From assembly GCF_004522095.1 (NCBI RefSeq), contig NZ_SPUI01000001.1, positions 124,001 to 188,000 of the forward strand: a DNA stretch of 64,000 nt, read 5' to 3'. The translations under genes and the position numbers were made by a program. The notes beneath the pieces are model-generated. The model was not told the origin of the DNA and searched no databases. It saw only the letters and a program-made list of their open reading frames with translations. This stretch comes from Nocardioides sp. 503. Lineage in GTDB: Bacteria > Actinomycetota > Actinomycetes > Propionibacteriales > Nocardioidaceae. Below, piece by piece: positions 10,301 to 19,855 of this stretch. The number at the start of each line of letters is the position of its first letter. Position 1 is the stretch's first letter.

Positions 10301-12540
10301 GCCGCCTCCTCCCCGGTCGGCACGACCTGGTCGACGCCGTGCTGCTGCTCGCAGCGTGCGCGACCGCGCTATCGGGCCTCGCCACCACCTACACGGGCGT
10401 CGGGCACCTCGTCGTCGGGCTCACCGGCGTCGTGCTCGGGATCGTCCTGGCCCACGTGACGACCTCCCTGCGCTGGCCCGGCATCGCCGCCGTGGTCCTC
10501 GGCATCGTGGTCTTCGTCCTGGTCGGCGCACCCCTGGCGCTGCACGCGGCGCCCGGGCCGTCGGCTGTCGGGGAGCTGGGTGACCAGGTGCTCTTCGGCT
10601 GGAAGGACCTGCTCACCACGGTGCCGCCGGTCGACGGCGACGGGCCGCTGCTCGTGCTGCCGTGGGTGCTCGGGCTCGTGGCCGGGCTGCTCGGCACCCT
10701 GACCGGGCGGCTGCGCTCGGGTCCGGTCTGGCTGCGCGCCGTGCTGCCGGTGCTGGTGCCGGCGGCGCTGCTGGTCGCGGTGATCCTGCTGGGCGTGGCC
10801 CGTCCGCAGTCGGTGTGGCTCCAGGGGGTCGTCTTCACCGTCCTCGCGATCGGGTGGCTCGCCCTGCGCGTGCAGCGCTCGAGCGCGCCGGTGCGCGGGG
10901 GGATCGGCCGGGGACGCCGGCTCGCCCTCGGCGCCGCGATGGTCGGCCTGGCTGCCACGGCGGCGCTGCCCGTCGCCACCTGGGCCACCGGCTCCGACGA
11001 CGGGCGGGTCGTGCTGCGCACCTACGTCGAGCCACCGTTCGACATCGGGCAGTACCCCTCGCCGCTGTCGTCGTTCCGTCGCTACGTCAAGATGCCCAAG
11101 CCCGACGCGGTCAACCTGCACGACAAGACCCTGATGACGGTCGAGGGCGCCCCCGAGGGTGCCCGGATCCGGATCGCCGCGCTCGACCGCTACGACGGCG
11201 TGGTCTGGGGAGCCGCCGAGGACACCGTGCCCAACAGCTCCGACGACACCTTCCAGCGGGTGTCGTCGACGATCGACAACCCCGTGGACGGCGACGACGT
11301 GGACGTCACGGTGACCCTCGGCGAGGGCTACTCCGGCGTCTGGCTGCCGACGGTGGGGGCCCTGCAGTCGATGGAGTTCGAGGACGGCGCCACCGAGGAG
11401 ATGGCGGAGTCCTTCCGCTACAACCTCGCCACCGCGACGGCCGTCGTGCCGTCGGGGCTCGCTCCCGGCGACCGCTACCACTTCACCGCCGTCCGGGCCG
11501 ACGACGAGGTCACCGCGACCTCGGTGCCCTCGGGCTCGCTCGGCGAGGCCGCGCTGGCCGCCGGCTTCCTCGACACCCAGGCGGTCCAGTGGTCGGCCGG
11601 CGCCTCGGAGCCGATGGAGCGGGTCTTCGCCGCCGCGGAGCACCTGCGCACGGAGGGCAAGTACTCCGACGGCGTGCTGGAGAGCGAGAAGATCTACCAC
11701 GCCGGTCACCACGTGCGCCGGCTCGCCGAGGAGTTCGTCAACGCGCCGATCATGGTCGGCAACGACGAGCAGTACGCCGCCGTGATGGCGCTGCTCGCCA
11801 ACAAGATCGGGGTGCCCGCCCGTGTCGTGCTCGGTGCGGTGGTGCCCGACGACGGGGTCGTGCAGGGCAAGGACGTGCACGCCTGGGTGGAGCTCCAGGT
11901 GGCCGACGGCAGCTGGCGCACGCTGCCGACCGAGACGTTCATGGACACCGACCGGCCGGCCGAGCAGCCGCCGCTGACGGAGCAGGAGATGAGCGGCACC
12001 GTGGTGCCGCCGCCCGCTCCGATCCCGCCGCCGTCGACGCTGGCCGAGCAGAACGACGCCGAGCTCAACGCCCGCAAGGGCGACCGCGACGCCGACGAGA
12101 GCGGCGGCCTCCCCGCCTGGGTGCGGGTCGTCCTGCTCTACGTCGGCCTGCCGCTGCTCGTGGTGGTGCTGCTGCTCTCGTCGGTGGTGCTGGCCAAGGT
12201 CCTGCGCCGCCGTCGCCGTCGCGCCGCCGACCGGATGTCCGCGCGCATCGTGGGAGCCTGGCGCGAGCTGGTCGACCACGCCCGCGACCTGGGCCAGCCC
12301 GTGCCGGTCGGCGCGGGGTGGACGCGTCGCGAGCAGTCCTCGAGCGTGGCGTCGCCGCAGGCGCCGGGTCTCGCGGCGCTCGCCGACCGGCACGTCTTCG
12401 GTCCGGGTCAGCCCCCGGAGGCCGCGGCGGCGTCCTACTGGGCCGCGGTGGACGCCGAGCGTCACCGGCTCTCCCGCGAGGTGCCGCGGCTGCGGCGCCT
12501 GAGGGCCGCCCTCAGCCTGCGCACCTTCCGGCGTCGCTGA
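10297..12540 (+). CDS. Transglutaminase-like membrane protein (TgpA type), catalytic Cys absent
   Basis: A 747-residue membrane protein: five or six N-terminal transmembrane helices, an extracytoplasmic region with a transglutaminase-like core around residues 485-545, and a last helix near 605-632 followed by a basic cytoplasmic tail. In active relatives the core begins G-x-C-x-Q/E; here it reads GNDEQYAAVMALLANKIG, placing Asp490 where the cysteine should be. The histidine of HAWVEL (His528) remains, but the expected aspartate motif is LPTETF. It is therefore likely a binding or structural module, not an active enzyme (inference). Start GTG at 10297 overlaps the DUF58 stop. It closes the operon and is followed by a hairpin at 12570. 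Confidence 0.88.
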   Translation: MSRLLPGRHDLVDAVLLLAACATALSGLATTYTGVGHLVVGLTGVVLGIVLAHVTTSLRWPGIAAVVLGIVVFVLVGAPLALHAAPGPSAVGELGDQVLFGWKDLLTTVPPVDGDGPLLVLPWVLGLVAGLLGTLTGRLRSGPVWLRAVLPVLVPAALLVAVILLGVARPQSVWLQGVVFTVLAIGWLALRVQRSSAPVRGGIGRGRRLALGAAMVGLAATAALPVATWATGSDDGRVVLRTYVEPPFDIGQYPSPLSSFRRYVKMPKPDAVNLHDKTLMTVEGAPEGARIRIAALDRYDGVVWGAAEDTVPNSSDDTFQRVSSTIDNPVDGDDVDVTVTLGEGYSGVWLPTVGALQSMEFEDGATEEMAESFRYNLATATAVVPSGLAPGDRYHFTAVRADDEVTATSVPSGSLGEAALAAGFLDTQAVQWSAGASEPMERVFAAAEHLRTEGKYSDGVLESEKIYHAGHHVRRLAEEFVNAPIMVGNDEQYAAVMALLANKIGVPARVVLGAVVPDDGVVQGKDVHAWVELQVADGSWRTLPTETFMDTDRPAEQPPLTEQEMSGTVVPPPAPIPPPSTLAEQNDAELNARKGDRDADESGGLPAWVRVVLLYVGLPLLVVVLLLSSVVLAKVLRRRRRRAADRMSARIVGAWRELVDHARDLGQPVPVGAGWTRREQSSSVASPQAPGLAALADRHVFGPGQPPEAAAASYWAAVDAERHRLSREVPRLRRLRAALSLRTFRRR

Positions 12541-12569
12541 CGCCGTCATCGCGCAGGCCGAGGGCGGGT

Positions 12570-12591
12570 CCCCGCGTGGGGGGACGCGGGG
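12570..12591. terminator. Hairpin between convergent genes
   Basis: Perfect 8-bp stem CCCCGCGT / ACGCGGGG with a six-G loop, lying in the 72-base gap between the transglutaminase-like gene and the convergent ELWxxDGT gene. There is no T-run, so strength is uncertain; position favours a bidirectional terminator. Confidence 0.55.
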
Positions 12592-12612
12592 GGTCTGGTG
12601 AGGTCGTGGGGG

Positions 12613-14298
12613 CTAGCGGACGACGACCTTGATGACCTTCGAGCGCGACGTGCTGGCGTGCACGCTGCCGGCGTAGTAGGCGCGCAGCCGGTGGGTGCCC
12701 TTGCGCAGCTTCCTGGTGATGCGCACCTTGGCCCTGCCGCCCGACAGCGTCGCGGTGCCCACCACCCGGGAGCCCTTCCTCAGCACCACGACGCCGGTGG
12801 GCGTGGTGCCCGCCGCACGCACGGTGACGGCGACGCGGATCCGGCGCTTGGCGGCGGCCCGCTTCGTGGCGACCTTGCGCTGACCGCTCGTGCTCGACGG
12901 ACGCATGGTGTACGCCCACAGCTCGCGGCCGTGAGCCTCCGTCGCGGCGAAGAAGAGCGTGTTGGACACCGCCGCCACGGGCTGGGCGTTGGACTCGGCA
13001 GCACCGGGCAGGATGTCCCGGGTGAGGTGGGTTCCCGCGGTCGTGCCGTCGCTCTGCCACAGCTCCCGGCCCTGCGCGCCGGAGGCGCCGCAGTAGAACA
13101 GCAGGCCGCCGGCGGCGAGGAGCTCGCTGGGGCCGGTGCCGCCGACGGACTCCTTGACGAGTCGCGTGGTCGCCGCGGTCCCCTGCGTGGCCCACAGCTG
13201 GTTGGCGGTCTGGGTGCTCGCTGCCGCGAAGTACACCGAGCCTCGGTAGACGACGGCGTTCTCGGGGCCGAAGCTCTCGGCGCCGGGGCGCAGGTCGGCC
13301 ACCATGTGGGTCCCGGGGGTCGTCCCGTCGGTGACCCACAGCTCGTTGCCGTGGACGCCGTCCCAGGCGTCGAACACGATCTTGTCGCCGAAGGCGACCA
13401 GGTGCTGCTGACCGTTGCCGGTGGCGCCTGGCACCGTCTCCTTCAGGAGCACGGGCAGGGTGCCGTCGCTTCGCCACAGCTCGCGGTTGCCGTCGCTGGA
13501 CTGGGCGGTGAAGACGATGCTCGACCCGAGGACCGTGAAGTCCCGAGGGGCCGACGACCCGGTCGGGTTGATGTCTCCCAGCTTCTGGGTCCCCGGGCCC
13601 GGGTTGCCGTTGCTGACCCACGGCTCCGCACCCCCGGCGCCGGTGGCGGAGAACACGAGGTTCTTGCCCCAGCGGGTGAGGGCCTGGATCTCGGCGTCGT
13701 CGCTGCCGGCCCCGATGTCGGACACCAGCGTGGTGCCGGCGACGGTCCCGTCGGAGCGCCACAGCTCGCGCCCGTTGAACGGGTCGGTGGCCGTGAAGTA
13801 GACGGTCGCTCCCACCGCCACCAGCTGGTCCGGCTCGCCGGACGGGCTGCCCGAGCTGATGTCCCGCACGAGGCGGGTGCCGGCCGCGGTGCCGTCGGTG
13901 ACCCACAGCTCCCGGCCGTGGGTGCCGTCGTCGGCGGTGAAGAACACGCGGGACCCGACCGTGAGCAGGTGGTAGGGGTAGGAGCCGTCACCGGGGCGCA
14001 GGTCCTTGAGCACGTGGGTGCCGCGGGCGCTGCCGTCGCTCACCCACAGCTCGGCCCCCGCCGTCCCGGCGCTGGCGTTGTAGAGGACACGCGAGCCGAG
14101 GGTGACCACCTCCGAGGGCTGCGAGTCGGCTGGGCCGGGGTCGGCGTCGAGGACCAGGTGCGGCACCGGGTCGAAGTCGGCGGCGTGGGCCGGTGTCACG
14201 GTCACCGCGGAGAAGGCACTCGCCGCGAGGCCGAGCACGAGTCCGGTCGTGGCGGTGCGGACGGCGCGGGCCGTCAGGGTGGGCAGGGGTGTGCGCAT
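12613..14298 (-). CDS. Secreted ELWxxDGT-repeat protein with C-terminal Ig-like domain
   Basis: A 561-residue exported protein. A signal peptide (Arg-rich start, hydrophobic core, cleavage near AHA-AD) is followed by about eight repeats of roughly 48 residues, each carrying a variant of GRELWxxDGTxxGT, the hallmark of the ELWxxDGT repeat family that is predicted to fold as a propeller. The final ~80 residues form a basic Ig-like domain (GVVVLRKGSRVVGTATLSGG). Start is ATG 14298, behind GAAGGCG; an upstream in-frame extension lacks a ribosome site. The fourth repeat is degenerate (EPWVSNGN). A 15-bp palindrome at 14407 lies in its upstream region, next to the TetR gene, so TetR control is plausible. 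Function unknown; probably a surface or secreted protein. Confidence 0.85.
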   Translation of the reverse strand: MRTPLPTLTARAVRTATTGLVLGLAASAFSAVTVTPAHAADFDPVPHLVLDADPGPADSQPSEVVTLGSRVLYNASAGTAGAELWVSDGSARGTHVLKDLRPGDGSYPYHLLTVGSRVFFTADDGTHGRELWVTDGTAAGTRLVRDISSGSPSGEPDQLVAVGATVYFTATDPFNGRELWRSDGTVAGTTLVSDIGAGSDDAEIQALTRWGKNLVFSATGAGGAEPWVSNGNPGPGTQKLGDINPTGSSAPRDFTVLGSSIVFTAQSSDGNRELWRSDGTLPVLLKETVPGATGNGQQHLVAFGDKIVFDAWDGVHGNELWVTDGTTPGTHMVADLRPGAESFGPENAVVYRGSVYFAAASTQTANQLWATQGTAATTRLVKESVGGTGPSELLAAGGLLFYCGASGAQGRELWQSDGTTAGTHLTRDILPGAAESNAQPVAAVSNTLFFAATEAHGRELWAYTMRPSSTSGQRKVATKRAAAKRRIRVAVTVRAAGTTPTGVVVLRKGSRVVGTATLSGGRAKVRITRKLRKGTHRLRAYYAGSVHASTSRSKVIKVVVR

Positions 14299-14406
14299 GG
14301 GATCGCCTTCGAGGGAGGGGTCGGTCCCGACGCGAGAGGACGCGGAGTGCGGGACCGGGTGAGTGCGCGACGTTAACAACGTTCGGAGGAGTTGGCTAGG
14401 TGTTCC

Positions 14407-14421
14407 ATGTATTCAATACAT
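14407..14421. promoter_or_regulatory. Candidate TetR-type operator palindrome
   Basis: ATGTATT-C-AATACAT is a perfect 7-bp inverted repeat around one base, in an AT-rich island of otherwise GC-rich DNA. It lies between the TetR stop (14437) and the ELWxxDGT start (14298), about 110 bases before the latter. AT-rich palindromes of this size are typical TetR-family operators; assignment to the adjacent regulator is inference. Confidence 0.5.
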
Positions 14422-14436
14422 ATGAAGCCAACTGGA

Positions 14437-15126
14437 TTAGACCAGTGACGTCGACGATGCGTGACCCGGGCCGGGCAGGGCGGACGTCGTCGGACCGATG
14501 GCGAGGATCGCCGCCCGAAGCCACGCGACGTACGACGCGGGGGAGTAGCCCCAGTCGTGCACGAGCTGGTCGTAGGTCTCCTGGGAGGTGAGGACGTAGA
14601 GGTACGCCGCGAACGCCTCGGGCGCGGCGGCCTCGTCGGCCATGCCGCGACCGAGGTACCAGCCGTGCCCGAGCAGGAAGTCCGAGCGCTTGAGCGCGAT
14701 CAGCTCGGCGACGGCCGCCGAGACCCGCTCCTCGGACATCGCCGCGGCCCGCACCGCGGCCCAGATGCCGCCCGAGCGCCCGTTGGCGGCGCCGATGAAC
14801 TCGGCGTAGGCGCCCACGGCCCGCTCGGTGTCCTCGTCGGACATGATCGCGAGCAGCTCCGGCTGGTCGATGATCGAGCGCCACCCACCCTCGCCGGCGT
14901 AGGTCTGCTGGAACGCCTTGACGAGCAGCTCGGGCTTGGTGCCGACCTTGTTGACCGACTCCAGGGAGACCCCGGCGCGCTGGGCGACCTGCTGCATGGT
15001 GGCGCCGGCGTAGCCCTGCTCGGAGAACACCTCGGCGGCCGCGGCGATAATGGCGCGCCGGGTCTCGGCGGCCTTCTCGGCCCGCAGCGGCGAGCGGTAG
15101 GCGCGGGGGCGTGGTGGCGTCGTCAT
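14437..15126 (-). CDS. TetR family transcriptional regulator
   Basis: A 229-residue regulator. Residues ~15-65 form the TetR helix-turn-helix ([20 protein letters not shown] then [11 protein letters not shown]). The C-terminal ligand domain is not recognisable as a particular subfamily. The common Tyr/Phe-x-x-F/Y-x-x-K end of the DNA-binding domain is replaced by [14 protein letters not shown]. Start ATG 15126 has a GGAG site close upstream. It diverges from the luciferase-like oxidoreductase gene (ATG 15261), one candidate target; the palindrome at 14407 suggests the ELWxxDGT gene as another. Confidence 0.9.
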   Translation of the reverse strand: MTTPPRPRAYRSPLRAEKAAETRRAIIAAAAEVFSEQGYAGATMQQVAQRAGVSLESVNKVGTKPELLVKAFQQTYAGEGGWRSIIDQPELLAIMSDEDTERAVGAYAEFIGAANGRSGGIWAAVRAAAMSEERVSAAVAELIALKRSDFLLGHGWYLGRGMADEAAAPEAFAAYLYVLTSQETYDQLVHDWGYSPASYVAWLRAAILAIGPTTSALPGPGHASSTSLV

Positions 15127-15260
15127 GTCACTCCAGGTCCGGGGGTCCGCCGGGCGCCTGCGCGCCCCGGCCCGTATTCACCTGGCACAGTCTGCACCCA
15201 ATTACCTCCGGCTGGGTGCCCGGCCGGAATGAACCGTGCTCGGCGCCGGTTGAGCAGGTG

Positions 15261-16307
15261 ATGTCCACGACCATGCCTGCCCTGTCCGTGCTCGACCTGG
15301 TGCCGGTCCGCAGCGACCAGACGACCGGGGACGCGATCGCCGCGACGCTGGCGCTGGCGCGCGTGGCCGACCAGGTCGGCTACACCCGCTACTGGATCGC
15401 CGAGCACCACAACATGCCGGCCGTCGCGGCCACCAACCCGCCGGTCCTCATCTCGATGGTCGCCTCGGCCACCGCTCGCCTGCGCGTCGGCTCCGGCGGC
15501 GTGATGCTGCCCAACCACGCCCCGTTGGTCGTGGCCGAGCAGTTCGCGCTGCTCGAGGCGGCGTTCCCGGGTCGCATCGACCTCGGCATCGGCCGGGCCC
15601 CCGGCACCGACCCCGTGACCGGCTGGGCGCTGCGTCACGGCGCCGGCGGGGTCACCGACGAGGCCGTCACGCTCTTCCCCGAGTACGTCGACAACGTGCT
15701 CGCGATGATGGAGCCCGGCGGCGTCGGGCTGGCCGTCCAGGGGCGCCGGCACGTGCTGCGCGCCACCCCGACCGCCACCTCGGTGCCCCAGATCTGGCTG
15801 CTCGGGTCCTCGGACTACTCCGCGCGCCTGGCGGCCGAGAAGGGCATGCCCTACGTCTTCGCCCACCACTTCTCCGGCGACGGCACCCGGGAGGCGATCG
15901 AGCTCTACCGCTCGCGCTTCACCCCCTCGCCCGAGCTGGCCGAGCCGCGCACGTTCCTCACCGTCAACGCCGCCGTCGCCGCGACCTCCGAGGAGGCCCA
16001 GCGCCGCGCGCTGCCGCAGCTCCTGCAGATGGTGGCGCTGCGGACCGGCCAGCCGCTGACCGCGCAGCGCACCGTCGAGGAGGCCGAGGCCGAGGGCGTG
16101 CCCGACGCGCACCGCGGGCTCGTGCAGGCCATGGCCGCCCGGTGGGTGATCGGCGACGCCGAGCAGGCCCGGGCCCGCGTGGCGGAGCTCGCGGCGACGT
16201 ACGGGGTGGACGAGGTGATGATCCACCCCGTGGCCGGGGCCACGACCGGCACCGACGCGGGGATCAGCCCCGCGCGCGAGGAGACCCTGCGCCTGCTCGC
16301 GGCCTAG
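15261..16307 (+). CDS. LLM class flavin-dependent oxidoreductase (MsnO8 / luciferase group 1)
   Basis: A 348-residue luciferase-like TIM-barrel enzyme. The N-terminal block [36 protein letters not shown] and the [15 protein letters not shown] segment match the group of luciferase-like oxidoreductases defined as TIGR03558 (MsnO8 family). Such enzymes use reduced FMN; the substrate cannot be read from sequence. Start ATG 15261 is preceded by AGCAGGTG; an in-frame GTG three bases earlier is an alternative. It is divergent from the TetR gene and may be regulated by it. Confidence 0.9.
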   Translation: MSTTMPALSVLDLVPVRSDQTTGDAIAATLALARVADQVGYTRYWIAEHHNMPAVAATNPPVLISMVASATARLRVGSGGVMLPNHAPLVVAEQFALLEAAFPGRIDLGIGRAPGTDPVTGWALRHGAGGVTDEAVTLFPEYVDNVLAMMEPGGVGLAVQGRRHVLRATPTATSVPQIWLLGSSDYSARLAAEKGMPYVFAHHFSGDGTREAIELYRSRFTPSPELAEPRTFLTVNAAVAATSEEAQRRALPQLLQMVALRTGQPLTAQRTVEEAEAEGVPDAHRGLVQAMAARWVIGDAEQARARVAELAATYGVDEVMIHPVAGATTGTDAGISPAREETLRLLAA

Positions 16308-16351
16308 TCGGTCCCGACAGCGCGGACTGCAGGGTCGCGACCGGCCGGATT

Positions 16352-16380
16352 CGTGTTTCCGGCAGGAAACCTCGTAAACT
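16352..16380 (+). promoter_or_regulatory. Candidate infA operon promoter with inverted repeat
   Basis: A good -10 hexamer TAAACT (16375-16380) lies about 200 bases before infA. No TTGACA-like -35 is seen; the region upstream carries the inverted repeat GTTTCC-GGCA-GGAAAC at 16355-16370, centred in the spacer, which could be an operator. The gap 16308-16586 otherwise shows only the presumptive 5' leader of the ribosomal operon. Confidence 0.45.
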
Positions 16381-16586
16381 GGCGTGTCGGCCCAACGTGG
16401 GTCTGCCCTGCGGTGCCTCGCGGCTGCCCGGAGCGTGTCCGTCCTCTCGCAAGAGCGGTGCGGTCGTGCGTCCGGTCTGAGGCTCCGAAGAGCGATCCTA
16501 CGAGGTCCACCGGTCACCCGACCGGAGGTTCCCGGGCCGGACGGTAGACACACGAAGCGACATCCAGACAACAGATTGTGGAGGAC

Positions 16587-16808
16587 ATGCCGAAGAAAGA
16601 AGGCGTGATCGAGCTCGAGGGCACCATCACGGAGGCCCTCCCCAACGCCATGTTCCGCGTCGAGCTGAGCAACGGCCACAAGGTGCTCGCCCACATCAGC
16701 GGCAAGATGCGCCAGCACTACATCCGGATCCTCCCCGAGGACCGCGTGGTGGTGGAGCTCTCGCCGTACGACCTCACCCGGGGTCGCATCGTCTACCGCT
16801 ACAAGTAA
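16587..16808 (+). CDS. infA: Translation initiation factor IF-1
   Basis: A 73-residue OB-fold protein, full family length, nearly identical to actinobacterial IF-1 ([47 protein letters not shown]). It binds the ribosomal A site during initiation. ATG 16587 gives the standard N-terminus MPKKEG; GGAGG lies only two bases before it, and an in-frame GTG at 16578 sits just ahead of that GGAGG, so the true start has an unusually short ribosome-site spacing. It heads the alpha ribosomal operon. Confidence 0.97.
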   Translation: MPKKEGVIELEGTITEALPNAMFRVELSNGHKVLAHISGKMRQHYIRILPEDRVVVELSPYDLTRGRIVYRYK

Positions 16809-16837
16809 GCAGCCGACCAACCAGAAAGGGTCGACGC

Positions 16838-16951
16838 ATGAAGGTCAACCCGAGCGTCAAGAAGATCTGTGACAAGTGCAAGACGATCCGTCGTCACGGC
16901 GTGGTCATGGTGATCTGCGAGAACCCGCGTCACAAGCAGCGCCAGGGCTGA
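16838..16951 (+). CDS. rpmJ: 50S ribosomal protein L36
   Basis: A 37-residue protein, [15 protein letters not shown] onward, with the zinc ligands Cys11, Cys14, Cys27 and His32 of the zinc-binding form of L36. It lies 29 bases after infA with a GAAAGGG site upstream. The zinc form implies that zinc-starvation paralogues, if present, lie elsewhere. Confidence 0.97.
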   Translation: MKVNPSVKKICDKCKTIRRHGVVMVICENPRHKQRQG

Positions 16952-17144
16952 GCACCGCTCACCCCGGCACCGCACAACTGAACACCCCATCAACGTGAAC
17001 GCTTAGCCCCGCGCAGCACCATCGCGGGGGGCGAACCACCTCCGGAGCAGAAGGCCGGAGCCGGGCACCACCCCCGGGCGCGTCACGATCGAAACCTCTG
17101 TGAACCACCGAAGGACACACCGTCCTTCAAGAAAGGGCCATCAC
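16952..17144 (+). promoter_or_regulatory. rpmJ-rpsM intergenic leader with two hairpins
   Basis: This 193-base gap is long for a ribosomal operon. It contains CCCCGCG / CGCGGGG (17007-17013 with 17023-17029) and GAAGGAC-ACACC-GTCCTTC (17110-17128), the latter just before the rpsM ribosome site GAAAGGG. A ribosomal-protein-responsive leader (S4 regulates the alpha operon in E. coli) or an internal promoter would fit; neither is proven. Confidence 0.35.
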
Positions 17145-17519
17145 ATGGCACGCCTTGTTGGTGTCGACCTCCCGCGCGACAAGCGCATCGAGATCGCACT
17201 CACCTACATCTACGGCATCGGCCGTACCCGTTCCCAGCAGCTGCTCGCACTCACCGGGGTCGACCCCAACCAGCGCGTGCACCAGATGGGTGACGAAGAG
17301 CTGGTCAAGCTCCGCGACGCGATCGAGGGCAACTTCAAGATCGAGGGCGACCTCCGTCGAGAGGTCCAGGCCGACATCCGTCGCAAGATCGAGATCGGCA
17401 GCTACCAGGGTCGCCGCCACCGTCAGGGCCTCCCGGTCCGCGGTCAGCGCACCAAGACCAACGCCCGTACCCGCAAGGGTCCGAAGCGCACGGTTGCCGG
17501 CAAGAAGAAGGCCAAGTGA
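17145..17519 (+). CDS. rpsM: 30S ribosomal protein S13
   Basis: A 124-residue S13: [20 protein letters not shown], the helix-hairpin region [12 protein letters not shown], and the basic tail [18 protein letters not shown] ending in a lysine-rich extension. It binds 16S rRNA in the head and contacts tRNA and L5. ATG 17145 follows GAAAGGG. Normal length. Confidence 0.98.
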   Translation: MARLVGVDLPRDKRIEIALTYIYGIGRTRSQQLLALTGVDPNQRVHQMGDEELVKLRDAIEGNFKIEGDLRREVQADIRRKIEIGSYQGRRHRQGLPVRGQRTKTNARTRKGPKRTVAGKKKAK

Positions 17520-17583
17520 GCCGTCGCGCTCGCGCGCCTCACTGCCTTCCTAACTCACAGACCAGCTAACACAGGAGAACTGC

Positions 17584-17988
17584 ATGCCTCCCAAGGCTCG
17601 TGCGGCCGGCGCCAAGAAGGTCCGCCGCAAGGAGAAGAAGAACATCGCTCAGGGCGAAGCCCACATCAAGAGCACGTTCAACAACACGATCGTCACGATC
17701 ACCGACCCCACGGGTGCGGTCATCTCGTGGGCCTCTGCCGGCACCGTCGGCTTCAAGGGCTCGCGCAAGTCCACGCCGTACGCCGCCCAGATGGCCGCCG
17801 AGGCCGCGGGTCGTCGCGCGATGGACCACGGGATGAAGAAGATCGACGTCTTCGTCAAGGGCCCGGGCTCGGGCCGCGAGACGGCCATCCGGTCCCTCGG
17901 TGCCATCGGCCTCGAGGTCGGCACCATCCAGGACGTCACGCCCACCCCGCACAACGGATGCCGCCCGCCCAAGCGCCGGCGCGTCTGA
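17584..17988 (+). CDS. rpsK: 30S ribosomal protein S11
   Basis: A 134-residue S11 with the conserved [29 protein letters not shown] and the C-terminal [18 protein letters not shown]. It forms part of the mRNA-exit platform. The start ATG follows AGGAGAACTGC. Confidence 0.98.
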   Translation: MPPKARAAGAKKVRRKEKKNIAQGEAHIKSTFNNTIVTITDPTGAVISWASAGTVGFKGSRKSTPYAAQMAAEAAGRRAMDHGMKKIDVFVKGPGSGRETAIRSLGAIGLEVGTIQDVTPTPHNGCRPPKRRRV

Positions 17989-18016
17989 CCCGAGACTGAG
18001 AAAGAGAGACTGACCC

Positions 18017-18625
18017 ATGGCCCGTTACACCGGACCCATGACCCGGAAGTCGCGCCGTCTCGGTGTCGACCTCGTCGGTGGCGACGCAGCGTTCGAGAAG
18101 CGCCCCTACCCTCCGGGCCAGCACGGCCGCGCCCGCATCAAGGAGAGCGAGTACCGCTCCCAGCTGCAGGAGAAGCAGAAGGCTCGCTTCACCTACGGCG
18201 TGATGGAGAAGCAGTTCCTGAACTACTACAAGGAGGCCTCGCGCCGCTCCGGCAAGACCGGTGACAACCTCCTGCAGCTGCTCGAGTGCCGCCTCGACAA
18301 CGTGGTCTACCGCGGTGGGTTCGCCCGCACGCGTCGCCACGCCCGCCAGCTGGTGTCCCACGGGCACTTCCTGGTCAACGGCAAGAAGGTCGACATCCCG
18401 TCCTTCCAGGTCTCGGCCTACGACATCATCGACGTGCGCGAGAAGTCGCTCGAGATGACGCCGTTCATCGTGGCCCGCGAGACCTTCGGCGAGCGGGTCG
18501 TCCCGGCCTGGCTCGAGTCGCTCCCCAACCGCATGCGGATCCTGGTCCACCAGGTCCCGCTGCGCGCGCAGATCGACATGCCGATCCAGGAGCAGCTCAT
18601 CGTGGAGTACTACTCCAAGAAGTGA
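18017..18625 (+). CDS. rpsD: 30S ribosomal protein S4
   Basis: A 202-residue S4, a primary 16S rRNA binder and, in several bacteria, translational repressor of its own operon. The N-terminus MARYTGPMTRKSRRLGVDL and the S4 RNA-binding domain (LDNVVYRGGFARTRRHARQL) are clear. The N-terminal region lacks a four-cysteine zinc finger. GAGAGACTGACCC precedes the ATG. Confidence 0.98.
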   Translation: MARYTGPMTRKSRRLGVDLVGGDAAFEKRPYPPGQHGRARIKESEYRSQLQEKQKARFTYGVMEKQFLNYYKEASRRSGKTGDNLLQLLECRLDNVVYRGGFARTRRHARQLVSHGHFLVNGKKVDIPSFQVSAYDIIDVREKSLEMTPFIVARETFGERVVPAWLESLPNRMRILVHQVPLRAQIDMPIQEQLIVEYYSKK

Positions 18626-18737
18626 TTGCGTCGGTGGCCGGGCTCGCCCGGCCACCGCTCGCACGTACGTCGCCGCCGTCAACACGCAAATGTTCGGGTC
18701 CGTCATATAGCGGGTGGGTCCGGAAAGGAAAGAATCA

Positions 18738-19754
18738 GTGCTCATCGCACAGCGTCCCTCACTGTCGGAAGAGACCGTCGACGAGTTCCGTTCGCGGTTC
18801 GTCATCGAGCCGCTGGAGCCGGGTTTCGGCTACACGCTCGGCAACTCGCTCCGTCGTACCCTCCTGTCGTCGATCCCCGGTGCCTCGGTCACGAGCATCA
18901 AGGTCGACACCGTGCTCCACGAGTTCTCGACGATCGAGGGCGTCAAGGAGGACGTCACCGAGATCATCCTGAACCTCAAGGGTCTGGTCGTCTCCTCCGA
19001 GCACGACGAGCCCGTCACGATGTACCTCCGCAAGTCCGGCGCCGGTGCCGTCACGGCCGCTGACATCGCGCCCCCCGCCGGGGTCGAGGTGCACAACCCC
19101 GAGCTGCAGATCGCCACGCTGTCCGACAAGGGCAAGCTGGAGATGGAGCTCGTCGTCGAGCGTGGCCGCGGCTACGTCTCCGCCGTCCAGAACAAGGGCG
19201 CCGACAACGAGATCGGCCGGATGCCGGTCGACTCGATCTACAGCCCCGTGCTGAAGGTGACCTACAAGGTCGAGGCCACCCGTGTCGAGCAGCGCACCGA
19301 CTTCGACAAGCTGGTCATCGACGTCGAGACCAAGCCCTCGATCCTACCCCGCGACGCCATCGCGTCGGCCGGCAAGACCCTGGTCGAGCTGTTCGGCCTG
19401 GCGCGTGAGCTCAACGTCGAGGCCGAGGGCATCGACATCGGCCCCTCGCCCGTCGACGAGCAGCTCGCCGCCGACCTCGCCCTCCCGGTCGAGGACCTGC
19501 AGCTGACCGTCCGTTCCTACAACTGCCTCAAGCGCGAGGGCATCCACACCGTGGGTGAGCTCATCTCGCGCTCGGAGCAGGACCTGCTCGACATCCGCAA
19601 CTTCGGTGCGAAGTCGATCGACGAGGTCAAGGCCAAGCTGGTCGAGATGGGCCTGTCCCTCAAGGACAGCGCGCCCGGCTTCGACCCGCAGGCCGCGCTC
19701 GCCGCCTACGGCGACGACGACGACGACGCGTTCGTCGAGGACGAGCAGTACTGA
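18738..19754 (+). CDS. rpoA: RNA polymerase subunit alpha
   Basis: A 338-residue alpha subunit. The N-terminal dimerisation domain shows [20 protein letters not shown] and the C-terminal domain shows [20 protein letters not shown] and [15 protein letters not shown], the part that touches UP elements and activators. An acidic tail ([13 protein letters not shown]) ends it. Start is GTG 18738 behind GGAAAGGAAAG. A 112-base gap before it, with CATATAG, may carry an internal promoter. It is followed by a hairpin at 19762. Confidence 0.98.
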   Translation: MLIAQRPSLSEETVDEFRSRFVIEPLEPGFGYTLGNSLRRTLLSSIPGASVTSIKVDTVLHEFSTIEGVKEDVTEIILNLKGLVVSSEHDEPVTMYLRKSGAGAVTAADIAPPAGVEVHNPELQIATLSDKGKLEMELVVERGRGYVSAVQNKGADNEIGRMPVDSIYSPVLKVTYKVEATRVEQRTDFDKLVIDVETKPSILPRDAIASAGKTLVELFGLARELNVEAEGIDIGPSPVDEQLAADLALPVEDLQLTVRSYNCLKREGIHTVGELISRSEQDLLDIRNFGAKSIDEVKAKLVEMGLSLKDSAPGFDPQAALAAYGDDDDDAFVEDEQY

Positions 19755-19761
19755 CACCACC

Positions 19762-19789
19762 GCCGACCCGCCCTCTCGGGCGGGTCGGC
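19762..19789 (+). terminator. Hairpin between rpoA and rplQ
   Basis: Perfect 12-bp stem GCCGACCCGCCC / GGGCGGGTCGGC with a TCTC loop, no T-run. It could attenuate transcription into rplQ or protect the rpoA 3' end. The stem is nearly the same as that after rplQ (20462). Confidence 0.7.
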
Positions 19790-19855
19790 GTCTCAGCAGC
19801 ACCCGCCCTCTATCCCGGTACCTGACACGGCCGGGGAGAATCGAGAAGAAGAGCC

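Noticed and set aside
16308..16586. Small gene upstream of infA
   Set aside because: Short frames exist on both strands but none has domain similarity or a convincing ribosome site; the region is better read as promoter and leader.
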